Assembly (NCBI GenBank): GCA_034096865.1
Contig: JAWQFJ010001318.1
Location: 215,001-279,000, forward strand
Origin: Theodoxus fluviatilis
Lineage: Eukaryota > Mollusca > Gastropoda > Cycloneritida > Neritidae
Length of the DNA: 64,000 nucleotides
Reading direction: 5' to 3'
The first letter of the stretch is position 1; every line of letters starts with the position of its first letter. The notes under the pieces were generated by a model, which saw nothing but the letters and a program-made list of their open reading frames with translations, had not been told where the DNA came from and did no database searches. The position numbers and the translations under genes were made by a program. Of this stretch, positions 1 through 11,171 are shown in pieces.

Positions 1-189
1 TATTACCATCACTGACACTTTGATCACCATCATCATTTAGTTTATGTTTGTGTTGTACACGAGGTTAATTGGACTGAGTTAGGAACTTGGACACAACACA
101 ATGTCTATCAACCTAAAAACTGGTTTTCGACAAATGCATCTACCCAAAAAAGGACATGATGAGATAGATGGATCACAAAAAATATCGGG

Positions 190-712
190 ATGAAAGATGT
201 CTAGTAGCAGGGTCAGAAAAAGCAAAAGAGTATATGGCTGAAAGATGGATAAAGAAAGAACAAAATTGTAAGGTTGAAAGGAGTCTAGTAGCATGAATAT
301 AGAAAGGACTAAAGTATAATAACTAAGGTTGAAAGATGTCTAGTAGCATGGATAAAGAAGGGACAAAAGTATAAGGTTGAATGATGTCTAGTAGCATGGA
401 TAAAGAAGGTACAAAAGTATTATAAGGTTGAATGATGTCTAGTTGCATGGATGAAGGATGGACAAAAGTATTATAAGGTTGAATGATGTCTAGTTGCATG
501 GATAAAGAAAGGGTGACAATATGAGGTTGAATGATGTCTAGTAGCATGGATAAAGAAAAGACAAAATTATGTGGTTGAAATGTATCTAGTTGCATGGATA
601 AAGAAAAGACAAAAGTATGTGGTTGAAAAGTGTCAAATGACATGGATAAAGAAATAACAAAGGTATAATGTTGAAAGATGTCTAGTAGCATGGATAAAAG
701 ATACATAAAAAA
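190..712. repeat. Degenerate ~50-bp minisatellite
   Basis: About ten diverged units with the core gatgtctagtagcatggat followed by aaagaa..gacaaaagtat. Unit length varies around 46-54 bases. The minus-strand open frames here (79-294, 323-706) only reflect the repeat. Confidence 0.85.
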
Positions 713-1790
713 GGTCAGGCTTCTTATGTTGTCGGATTAATACCACCCAGAAAGGATGGTATTGCCAAGATGTACTGGTCTTGCTTGGGTACAGTGGTAG
801 TCAGCCCAATTCCAAGGGTTGCTGTCTGTGACATTCTGGGGTTTTGTACTATTCCTTTGAACTGATGCACATACTTTAAAAATCAAAACTGATGCACCTT
901 GATGTCGGATAAAATGCCATCATTTCAGAAAACTGTATACAGCTTTAAGGCTTAGTCTATCGGTAATATTTGTGTTAAGATGGTTTAGCATTATTTTATA
1001 AGGTCGCAGTGAGTTTTTCCAAAGCCAATTAGAAAAAATGTTGTGATGATGCCATTTGAAGGTTAGTTGGCTCTCGTTGTCACTTTTGTGTGTTCATACT
1101 TATTGTACTCATTGCTTGAATAACTGGCTCAGCGCTAGATTTTCAGGGTTGTCTGATTGCTTCTATTCCAGTAATGAAAAGAGATAAATTTATCATGAAA
1201 AACATAGCCAACATTAGTGTAAAACATTAACTTGTCGGTCGTCACGAACATATGATTTGAAGTATTGGAATTGGAAAGGAGAGGGAAATTGTGCCATGAG
1301 CATTTTAATCTAGAATCGTGTGACGAAAATGAGTTACTCATGTTTTGTCATCGTCCATAAGCCACATTTTGATATGCATCTTGAACAAATGACTGAAACT
1401 TATCTGTTGTAAACGCGGCGATTGCATGTTGTGGTTTTTGTGCAAGCCAAAAGGGCTATGTTCTTTAAGTTTTGTAGTCGAAGTGAGCGAGATTAGACAG
1501 AGCATTCAAGTATTGTTTGCTATTGTGTTTGGCGTCAGATACAATATATCAAAATTCACCAATGAATGAATATCCGAGGAGGAAATAAATATCCGATGAT
1601 TTTGCAAGTACTGCAAAGTCAGATACCGTAGACCAACGACTAACTTCATTTTATCCGTCACAGGAAAGTGTGTACGTAAAACCATACAGCAGCACTAAAC
1701 GAAAAGGTAATAAAGTTGAAACCTATCAGAAGAATTCGCTATCTCGTTCCCCATCTCATTCCCAAATTATCACCTGCTTTCCCATCATTC
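713..1790. other. Unique non-coding stretch, nothing recognised
   Basis: AT-rich sequence with no exon, RNA gene or repeat structure that I can support. Short open frames such as 1135-1341 on the minus strand show no coding character. Confidence 0.5.
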
Positions 1791-2623
1791 TTCCTTCCCA
1801 CTTCAACAAACCTCCTTCAAAACACAACTACCAACCACCCACCCCTTCCTTCCCACTTCAACAAACCTCCTTCAAAACACAACTACCAACCACCCACCCC
1901 TTCCTTCCCACTTCAACAAACCTCCTTCAAAACACAACTACCAACCACCCACCCCTTCCTTCCCACTTCAACAAACCTCCTTCAAAACACAACTACCAAC
2001 CACCCACCCCTTCCTTCCCACTTCAACAAACCTCCTTCAAAACACAACTACCAACCACCCACCCCTTCCTTCCCACTTCAACAAACCTCCTTCAAAACAC
2101 AACTACCAACCACCCACCCCTTCCTTCCCACTTCAACAAACCTCCTTCAAAACACAACTACCAACCACCCACCCCTTCCTTCCCACTTCAACAAACCTCC
2201 TTCAAAACACAACTACCAACCACCCACCCCTTCCTTCCCACTTCAACAAACCTCCTTCAAAACACAACTACCAACCACCCACCCCTTCCTTCCCACTTCA
2301 ACAAACCTCCTTCAAAACACAACTACCAACCACCCACCCCTTCCTTCCCACTTCAACAAACCTCCTTCAAAACACAACTACCAACCACCCACCCCTTCCT
2401 TCCCACTTCAACAAACCTCCTTCAAAACACAACTACCAACCACCCACCCCTTCCTTCCCACTTCAACAAACCTCCTTCAAAACACAACTACCAACCACCC
2501 ACCCCTTCCTTCCCACTTCAACAAACCTCCTTCAAAACACAACTACCAACCACCCACCCCTTCCTTCCCACTTCAACAAACCTCCTTCAAAACACAACTA
2601 CCAACCACCCACCCCTTCCTTCC
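1791..2623. repeat. 55-bp minisatellite, 15 perfect copies
   Basis: The unit begins ttccttcccacttcaacaaa and is 55 bases long. Fifteen copies follow with no difference that I could find, spanning exactly 825 bases before a partial sixteenth. The unit is not a multiple of three and has no stop in two of the frames, which creates overlapping open frames of about 350 codons (1670-2782, 1716-2744). These are repeat artefacts. Confidence 0.95.
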
Positions 2624-2649
2624 GACACCTCATTTCTACCCCAGCACGA

Positions 2650-2695
2650 ATGCGCGCTCGCGCGCGCGCGCACATACACACGCACACACACACAC

Positions 2696-2736
<41 letters not shown>
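2650..2736. repeat. (CG)n/(CA)n alternating purine-pyrimidine tract
   Basis: A tgcgcgctcgcgcgcgcgcg run passes into (CA)n. Strict purine-pyrimidine alternation gives high left-handed DNA potential. Confidence 0.9.
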
Positions 2737-2737
<1 letters not shown>

Positions 2738-2799
2738 CGTGTAAAAAGTATATTCGTAACAATACAAAGATTATTCAAGTAATCGCACGGTATCCTGCA

Positions 2800-3560
2800 C
2801 TTGTCTTTGAAGACAAATGCTTCACGTGCCAGTCGACTATACAAAAGATTGCTGAAAGGATTTTTATGTCTTTTTTCAATGAGCTGTGGGACGCTTATCC
2901 GTCTCAGCTCTGGAGGGATGGAATTCCGAATACTAGTGCAAGCACTAACTACGGGAGACAGACCTCATGCTGAAGTTGTTCTGACGAAAGCGAGGAGCTG
3001 TGAAGAGTTGGGCATCGGATGGAGCGGAGCTGCCTGGAGGATGTGTATGGAGTCGCAAGTTCGGAGTGACATGAAGGCACTGTCTCCGAATATAGACACA
3101 TGTTGCAGATACTTCAGCTATACTCTAGCCTTTACTGAGAGCCAGTGCAATACTTTCAAACAGGGGCCGGCTTGATCGCGCCTAGACTTGTGTACCACCA
3201 TAGGAGCAGCATTGCTTTGGATGTGCTGAAGTTTTGTGTCTCATGATAGACCAGCAAGGGGATCGGTCAAGTCTGGACAGGATGAGCGAGACAGCAAATC
3301 AGTTTGCTGCTTCAGTGGTGAGAAGGGCAGATCTATCTAGTCTGTGTGGCTGGAGATACAGAGGTTGTTAACATGAGTGTCGAAGGAGAAGATGAGCTCG
3401 ATATATACTCCCAGGTTGCGGACCTTCTCAGATAAATCAATAGTGTGGCCGTTTATTTGGAAGAGTGTTTCACTTCACCCACTACATATCAGCACACATT
3501 TTGAAGAGAACACTCAGGCCATGATTACTTGGAGCGCGGCACATAGTACAGGGCTCTTAT
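2800..3560 (-). pseudogene. Decayed LINE reverse transcriptase relic
   Basis: Translating the minus strand in shifting frames recovers LINE RT landmarks in the right order: NGHTIDLSEKVRNLGVYI and FSFDTHVNN near 3390-3460, LSRLDRSPCWS near 3260-3290, LQHIQSNAAPMVVHK and LKVLHWLSVKARV near 3130-3230, and RNSIPPELRRISVPQLI near 2870-2930. These equal the VRNLGV.fD, RLDYCNSLL, LQ.vQNaAARlv, LHWLPV and WNsLPpeLR blocks of CR1/L2 elements. Several frameshifts and stops separate them, so it is old and dead. Confidence 0.7.
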
Positions 3561-4178
3561 TGGTGCTGTAACAAACGGGCTCTTGAATCTGTTTGTTTGG
3601 GATTTCGGTGACTAGTGGCGCATGCCTGATCTTGTTAAAAAATTTTAACGTCACGAGCACTGGTAGCTGACCGGTTTTGCCCACGTGACAAAAGCAGTGG
3701 CAGCTGACACCAGGGAGGCTGCCAGTGTCGATTTAAGCTCAAGTAGCTGGAATCTGGACCACGGTGTCACTGCTGTAAGGACCCCGCCGCGAGAGTCGTG
3801 GGGAAGCTCCATTTCCTAGTCTGCCAAGGTGGGCTAATGGCCCTAGGCTTTCTACTCCCGTCCCAGTGGCCAGGCCTGATTTGCCGTCTCTCCAGCAGCT
3901 GCTGCTGTAACCTTGACGACTGAGGTGTGGTCCTGGGGTCTGGAGACTGGCCTCAGGAGGCGCTGCAGTAGTGAAAGGTTTAGCATTAGCTTGTCTGTAG
4001 AAACCATTGTGGTTTGTTGCGAGGCGTGAATATTGCTCATTTCATGAATGCAGAAGTGTTTGATTGAATAAGGGTTTAATACAAGGGTCTCTGTGCAAGT
4101 AACCTAAACTGTCCGCGAGTTTCTAGTGAAATAAGTCCTGTAAACAGTGCATTTTCAACACGCAGAAAAGTAAAGGAC

Positions 4179-4179
<1 letters not shown>
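3561..4179. other. Unique non-coding stretch, nothing recognised
   Basis: Moderate-GC sequence without a convincing reading frame or splice pattern. Confidence 0.45.

Positions 4180-4258
<79 letters not shown>
4180..4258. repeat. (TA)n microsatellite
   Basis: Nearly pure TA with one attata interruption at about 4216. It can form cruciforms. Confidence 0.95.
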
Positions 4259-6069
4259 CTAGTGGAACTGTGCCTCTCCCTGGGTGCACTTCACACGGCT
4301 GAGCCCCCCAATCAAATCTCTCGCTCCCGTTTTTCCGCCAGATTTGTTTGTGCTCTATCAGAAGAATATTTTGCTTCCCATCGGTTTGAATTGGCAACGC
4401 TCCGATGGGTTTCCATTTGTGACCACGTCCAAGGGCGTTGAGGGAGGTTTTAGTTTTCTTTATTGCGTTGATAATGATTGCTGGCGTTGATTACTGGCTG
4501 GCTTTTGTCGGCACGTTACTTATCTGGTCGATGGAACGTTCTGGGGAATGGAGCCAGACTCGCCTGCAGTCACGACCGCGCATTGCATCGACGGGTGTTG
4601 GATTGCCGGGGAAGTGACTTGGTGGCGGGCCCTATGCGCATTCACTCCCCGTTTACCCAAGGGATGTATCTGTAAGGCGAGGCCCCAGGCCCCTCCCGGC
4701 TGCTGGGAAATCATTGCACAACCTCCCCTACCCCCCCTCATTTTCCCCCTCCATCATAACCTGCCGTCCCTATTTGTCCAGCGCTGGCGAGCTCGATGGC
4801 GCGCGAGGCGTGGTATAAATTTGGATATTTGTTATTTTGTCTCGGACGAGTTCAGGGTTTCACGCCTTTCACGCTCAGCGGAACTTTTTTCCGCTGGGAA
4901 AAACGTTTCTATCGGGCTGCCTTGAGGGGTTTGAGTCGGGAGAGGAAGAGGAGGCGCAGAATGGACTGTTTTGAAGGAAGGCTCTTAGTGCAGCTGCTGT
5001 CGTCTCTGAATGCCGCTCTCGATGGCAAGGCGAGATAGTTGGGCAAAAAGCGACCCCGTGCCTCAATCCTGCGAGACGCAGCTAGCCAACATGTCGCCGC
5101 TCGCTTTTGTCTGCACCGTGTTGTTTTTTTCCTTCTCTCTCTCTCTATCGGCTTTACACTCAGGCACTCATCCCCAAGTCGCTGGCTAGCGATCTGTCCC
5201 TCACGACAGTCGGGCCTCTCTCGCAAGTGTTGGCGACACCCTTGTGGAGAGCTGACCTCCGCTCGAATAAATTATTCCTGTCCGCGGGAATAGCGCTGAT
5301 GGGGGTTCCGGTGGGCACCGTCTGCTAAGTGCCAGTTGATGATTTAGCCGTGGCATAATTGATTCTTAGCTCTTGAGGGGACCGAGTGGCCAGGCCTAGA
5401 CGGTTTTGGAGGGAAGGAGGATGTGGAGGAAAGGCTGAACAGCGATTGGAGGCAAACTTTTCTGCGAGAATCGATGCCTGCAGAAGTAGGGGTGGGAAGA
5501 GGGGAGTGGCGCGAAAAGCTTTGAGGTGGCGCCTCTGGAGGTCGGGGGTGAGAGGTTGGAGGTGAGGAGTGGAGGAGTCAGGTGGGAGCAGGAAGGTCCC
5601 CTGCCAGGATGGTGTGGCAGCACAGCACGTCACGCGCCCTTCTGCTGCAGCAGACCGCAGGCGTCCCTCCCCAGCACCCTCCCTCCTTCCCGCCTTCCCC
5701 ACTTCCACAGGCGTCCCTGGATACCATTCTGTGATTGCCTCTCCCCTGCCTGACTGTCTCCTTCGCCCGTGCCTGCCACTGGATTGCTCTAGACTCAGCC
5801 ACGAATCCACTCCGCTGTCATGTTCCCCGTGTTTTACGAAGTGCACATCTACAGGTAATGGCCTGGTCTGACCGTGGCTTTTGTGGCCGTGTCTTGGGTC
5901 TGATCTGGTCAACTTCCGCTCCTGCTGCCTGTTGATTCTAGTCGTGTTCTATTTTTACTGCCCTACTTTCTCTTTCTTGGTTATGTCTTTTCGCTCCTTT
6001 CGTCCCGGGTCGCTTGCTCTGTACTTGTGTATAATTTATTATGCGCTTGTGCACATGAGAGGGTGCGTG
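4259..6069. other. GC-richer DLG-upstream stretch, no gene supported
   Basis: Higher GC and CpG than its surroundings, with many overlapping frames on both strands (for example 4548-4925, minus 5325-5912), none with recognisable domains or consistent splice signals. An alternative 5' exon or promoter is possible but I have no direct support. Confidence 0.4.
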
Positions 6070-6283
<214 letters not shown>

Positions 6284-6393
6284 CCATCCCAAACCCTCCG
6301 TCCCTCTTCTCTCTCTACCTCTCTCATCTGCCATACCCAATTCTTCGTCTAATCATTTTCCGTGCGTGCGTGCGTATTTCAGTCCTCAGCCTG

Positions 6394-6465
<72 letters not shown>

Positions 6466-6490
6466 ACATGCGCGCGCACACACACACACA
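6284..6490. repeat. Copy 1 of duplicated flank, then (CT)n and (CA)n
   Basis: 6284-6398 is unique sequence (cgcccatcccaaaccctcc ... cagtcctcagcctgc) repeated at 7930-8066. It is followed by (CT)n to 6440 and (CA)n with cgcgcg to 6490. Confidence 0.8.
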
Positions 6491-7550
6491 GTCACGCGCA
6501 TTTGCACAAACATAACGAATATACATAATTATCAGCCTTGGAATAGTGGCATGCTTTGCATACGCAAAAATATGGCACATAGATGCATGCTTACTAATTG
6601 CCTGCGATCGAATCGCTTATGCAAAGGCAAGCTCAACGTCTGAATCTTGTATCCATCCGTTTTGCTTGTCTCTGGTAAGCGCGCCTGTCACTTCAACTCC
6701 ATTCCACAAACATACAAACACCGCGCGCGTGCACCCGTATACTCCAACTCAATATGCACACATGCGCGTGTCGTGCGGGCGAGTGCACACGGGGACACGC
6801 GCACACTCTTGGTCACTGCTGCCTCATAGCTGACACGTTTACGATCATCTTTACCATATGTAGAAGCTGTTGAATCCCCCTTGGGAATGGCGTGAGCTCG
6901 CCGATGATTCTTGCTATCCGTGGGGACTGGTTCATTAGCGTGTCACGCCGTGCTGATGTCTCTTCCTCTGCAAGTGTCAGGAGGAATGGGCTGCCTGTGC
7001 CAGGAGGAATGGGCTGCCTGTCAGGTTCCTGCTGGCAGGAATGAAGTGTGTCAGTGACGCCCTGCCTCCCCGGGCCTGCCTGTGTGTGAGGTGGCAAGTC
7101 TTGGCTTGGTCTACTTTCGGGGTTGGGCATGCGTGGACCGCTCTTTCATACCACTTTACTGATAGGAAGTGTTATACCACAATTGATGCTTACCTGGGTA
7201 ATGCAAGATCTTGTGTCACGAGTGCCAGAAGTATGCTTTATTTTGTTTTGAGAATGTTGCATTTCTTGAGGCAATTTGATGCATTGGTTGCAGTTTTTTC
7301 TGTCGGGGTGGGAGGTGCGCCTAAGGCAAGATTACCTTTCTTACTGTAGTATGTACATGTAGTCGCAGTCGTCATCATTGTCATCGTCATCGTTGTCATC
7401 GTCGCCGTTTAGAGATGTGCCTATGTATTCAGTTGCGGTGTGGGAGAATTGGACTAAGAGAGTCAATCTATAGTATTAATCAATTTGCCCACAGTTCATT
7501 GCGTCCCAACCGACACACTCTTTCGCCTCCTTTCCTTTGATGACCTGCTG
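6491..7550. other. Unique intronic stretch, nothing recognised
   Basis: Contains a 25-base direct repeat near 6970-7025 (caggaggaatgggctgcctg twice) and tcatcgtcatcgttgtc runs near 7370-7405, but no exon that I can support. Confidence 0.45.
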
Positions 7551-7929
<379 letters not shown>

Positions 7930-7930
<1 letters not shown>

Positions 7931-8064
7931 CGCCCATCCCAAAACCCTCCGTCCTCTTCTCTCTCTACCTCGCTCATCTGCCATACTCAATTCTTCTTCT
8001 TATCATTTTCCATCCGTCTCATAAGATTGTGTGTGCATGCGTGCGTATTTCAGTCCTCAGCCTG

Positions 8065-8138
<74 letters not shown>
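7930..8138. repeat. Copy 2 of duplicated flank, then (CT)n
   Basis: 7930-8066 repeats 6284-6398 with small differences and a 20-base insertion (ccatccgtctcataagattg region), and is followed by (CT)n to 8138. Confidence 0.8.
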
Positions 8139-8144
<6 letters not shown>

Positions 8145-8370
8145 CATCTTATTCCAAATTCACTTTGTGGCTATTTTCAACGCGGTATTTCGTTACCATG
8201 AATTGATTGTAACCTGTGTTATTCTGTGAATTTTGTGTGGGATAGAGCGTGGGTGGGTGGGTAGTGGTGGGGGATGGGATTGGATTTGTTTGTTTTTGTT
8301 TTTTCTTGTTTTATCAAGGGCTGGATGTAAGGCAGTTATGCCTAATTCATGTATTTCCCTTGAAAAATAG

Positions 8371-8373
8371 TTT

Positions 8374-8460
<87 letters not shown>
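8371..8460. repeat. (AATC)n then (TC)n
   Basis: About ten AATC units to 8411, then TC to 8460. It ends 115 bases before the DLG exon at 8575. Confidence 0.95.
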
Positions 8461-8462
<2 letters not shown>

Positions 8463-8574
8463 TCTGCTCTGCTTTGCTCATTGTCACACATCGAAACACC
8501 CCCACCCCCGTCGTTCTTTGGCATGTTGAGCTGACCTCTTGGCAGTGAGATGATTTGCTGTGTCTTTGTTGCAG

Positions 8575-8677
8575 GGTCAACGACATCATCGTCAAGGTGA
8601 ACGACACAGATGTGGTCAATGTCACCCACGCCGCCTCTGTGGACGCGCTCAAGCAGGCTGGCTCCCGCGTTGTCCTG
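8575..8677 (+). CDS. DLG1: Discs-large MAGUK, exon encoding C-terminal part of PDZ1
   Basis: Internal exon of a discs-large (DLG/PSD-95 family) scaffold, which clusters receptors, channels and adhesion proteins at junctions and synapses through PDZ domains. The 34 codons read VNDIIVKVNDTDVVNVTH and end in ALKQAGSRVVL, matching the second half of DLG PDZ1 (family form: RVND..LRVNEVDVRDVTH..AVEALKEAGSIVRL). The acceptor is ttgcag at 8569-8574; the first exon base completes a split codon (probably Arg), so the upstream intron is phase 2. The donor gtcagt starts at 8678 and the downstream intron is phase 0. The exon joins cleanly to 20243, where the next residues are YVKRLKV. The donor sits at the head of a tandem array built from copies of itself. 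Earlier PDZ1 exons were not found in 1-8574 and presumably lie upstream. Confidence 0.9.
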
Positions 8678-8963
8678 GTCAGTGTGCTGCCCTCCTATGT
8701 CCTGGTCACTGTCGCCCTCACCAGCGTGCTGCCCTCCTATGTCTTAGTCACTGTCGTCCTGGTCAGTGTGCTGCCCTCCTATGTCCTGGTCACTGTGTCC
8801 TGGTCAGTGTGCTGCCCTCCTATGTCTTGGTCAGTGTGCTGCCCTCCTATGTCCTGGTCAGTGTGCTGCCCTCCTATGTCTTAGTCACTGTCGCCCTCAC
8901 CAGCGTGCTGTCTTCTCCAGCGTTGTCCTGGTCAGTGTGCTGCCCTCCTATGTCTTAGACACT
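8672..8963. repeat. Minisatellite seeded on the DLG exon donor
   Basis: Units of 27 and 42 bases contain gtcctggtcagtgtgctgcc, the exact sequence across the DLG exon end (CTG|gtcagt). Variants are gtcctggtcactgtc and gtcttagtcactgtc. At least four further exact CTG|GTCAGTG decoy donors and several one-base variants lie downstream of the true one. The exon frame stays open through the first units (to 8884). Confidence 0.9.
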
Positions 8964-9469
8964 GTCGCCCTCTCCAGCGGTTGTTTTCATATAGGCTGCA
9001 ATGGTACTTAATGTGGTGTCTCTCATTTTGCCTCACACGCATCGCTGTCAGTGTTGCTATGATTCGTTCCATCTCTTAAACGCTGTAATCTTTGTCACGA
9101 ACCCGATTTCCTATACAATGCAATGGTATTCAGTGTGCTGCCCCACGTCTTGCAAACACCGCCGGTTCTCGTCAAAATGCTGTTTTGTTACGTCACATGA
9201 ATACTGTTGAGCACATAGTGCTGTCTTGTTTTGCTTTACTGTCGGCTTCTGTTTCACAAGTTTGTATATATGTATGTATGTACGTATGTATTTATGTATA
9301 TATGTATCTTTTCCAGCGCCATTTATCACATTTCAAGAACATGCTCATGTCGCGACATCACAGGGACGGAAGAGATGAGATATAGAAGGCCAGCTTTGAA
9401 AGAGGGCAAACATAGATAGAGACGATTTCAGGGATGCAGCCGTATCGATCAGTGCCTTGTCAGATGAGG
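8964..9469. other. Unique intronic stretch with imperfect (TATG)n
   Basis: Only an imperfect TATG run at 9262-9307 stands out. No exon was seen. Confidence 0.5.
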
Positions 9470-9796
9470 TGGAGTGTTGTATATATATGCCTTTGTATGC
9501 TTGTGTGATCAACCATCAAAGATACAATGGAGTGTTGTATATGCCTTTGTATGCTTGTGTGATCAACCATCAAAGATACAATGGAGTGTTGTATATGCCT
9601 TTGTATGCTTGTGTGATCAACCATCAAAGATACAATGGAGTGTTGTATATGCCTTTGTATGCTTGTGTGATCAACCATCAAAGATACAATGGAGTGTTGT
9701 ATATGCCTTTGTATGCTTGTGTGATCAACCATCAAAGATACAATGGAGTGTTGTATATATGCCTTTGTATGCTTGTGTGATCAACCATCAAAGATG
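9470..9796. repeat. 54-bp minisatellite, six copies
   Basis: Unit: tggagtgttgtatatgcctt ... catcaaagatacaa. The first and last units carry an extra AT. The length divisible by three leaves open frames on both strands (107 and 91 codons), which are artefacts. Confidence 0.95.
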
Positions 9797-11117
9797 CAAA
9801 GGTTTTGAGCTAGAGGCAGTAAAAACTTTGCCACCCACATTCGGCGTTTTAAGGAAAAAATATCCCAGTGTTAGGAAGAAAATATGTAAAAATTAATCTT
9901 AGCAGCCTGTTTTATGTCTCTTTTTGTCTTCTCTTTATTTAAAAACGGCTGAATCCAACTTTGAATAGTCAGAGCGCAGCTAGTTTCAGTGACGATAGAT
10001 ACGAAGAATCCATTTTCAAATTTGCGGGAGGAGACTGTTTCTATCGAGGTTTTTGGGGTTGGGTGTTTCTGAAGCGTGTATAGAAAGTTTTAACAAACAA
10101 ACCAAAATACCCAAACATATTTAAAATGTATGAATGACGATTGGGACATGAATTGAAAAAAAAAATCACGACATATTCACTCAGCGCAAGGAGAAAAAGC
10201 ATGCGGAAGAGCAAAGAAAAGAACCGTCCCATTTCGATTTTGAACATAAAATTAGACTTGTTACAATGCAGTAATGGACATCAAATTGATTTATGAAGAT
10301 TTTTTTTTGGAAGAAGAATCCCAAATCAGTTGTCCAACACCCCCACAATTGATCTTTGCCCCTAGCAGGAAATCACTCCAGAAGACATCCGACTCTGTAC
10401 GTCGAGGGGGTCACTCAGTATCGAACCAGTGTCTTTGATGCAGTGTTCGCTTCGCCGTTACTCGAGTTTTTCAGTTAAAACGAATTTATCTGGTTTCTTG
10501 GTAACAACGATTAACTTTTTTATGAGTGGCTCCGTTTGTTTCTTGGTTTGTTTCTTTGTTTCATTGTTTTACATGTGTATATATCAGTTGTGAAACTTGA
10601 TAAAACATGAGCAAAACAGAGGTGTCGTGACGAACACGAGCACAGGTGTCGTGGTGAGACTCCAGCGTTCTGGTTTTTTTTTTCTTCCTCTTCTTCTTTG
10701 ATGTTACAGGAAAGTGGCTCTTTTATTCTCTTTGCGCAAGTATTCGGATACGAAGACATTAATAGTTTTGTGTTTGTTTTAAAGTTGTTGACGCACCATT
10801 CATCAGTGGGTTGATTGGGTCTGTAAACATGGAAAAAGGTTGCCATTTGTATTTTAACTTCAGAGTATTCCAAGTCCACGCAAATCTTGCAGAACTTTCA
10901 GCTCACCTCAAAAGTTCAACCCTGCAGGGGCAGTCACTTTCGAATCCTAGGGTCTGTCGTTTTAATTGTTGACGTCTTGCTCATTCCGTCAGGCGCTCGA
11001 ACGGCTGTAGAGTGCTGCTGTGCTAATAGATCTGTGCTGTTTGGGTCTCGGCAGCATCGGCACGCCCTCATCAGCTAAACTTCCAATTTTCTCGTCTGGT
11101 GCCAACCGCCAGTAGAG

Positions 11118-11118
<1 letters not shown>
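9797..11118. other. Unique intronic stretch, nothing firm
   Basis: No exon. On the minus strand near 10413-10425 a B-box-like GGTTCGATACT could mark a decayed tRNA-derived SINE, but no A box was confirmed. Confidence 0.4.

Positions 11119-11170
<52 letters not shown>
11119..11170. repeat. (GT)n microsatellite
   Basis: About 25 GT units. Confidence 0.95.

Positions 11171-11171
<1 letters not shown>

Noticed and set aside
1670..2782. 370- and 342-codon Pro/Thr/His-rich open frames
   Set aside because: They are the 55-bp array read in shifting frames; two frames are open at once and there is no start, splice or domain evidence.
5325..5912. 195-codon minus-strand frame and CpG-rich region as a DLG first exon
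   Set aside because: No DLG N-terminal motif, no donor in the right phase, frames open on both strands.
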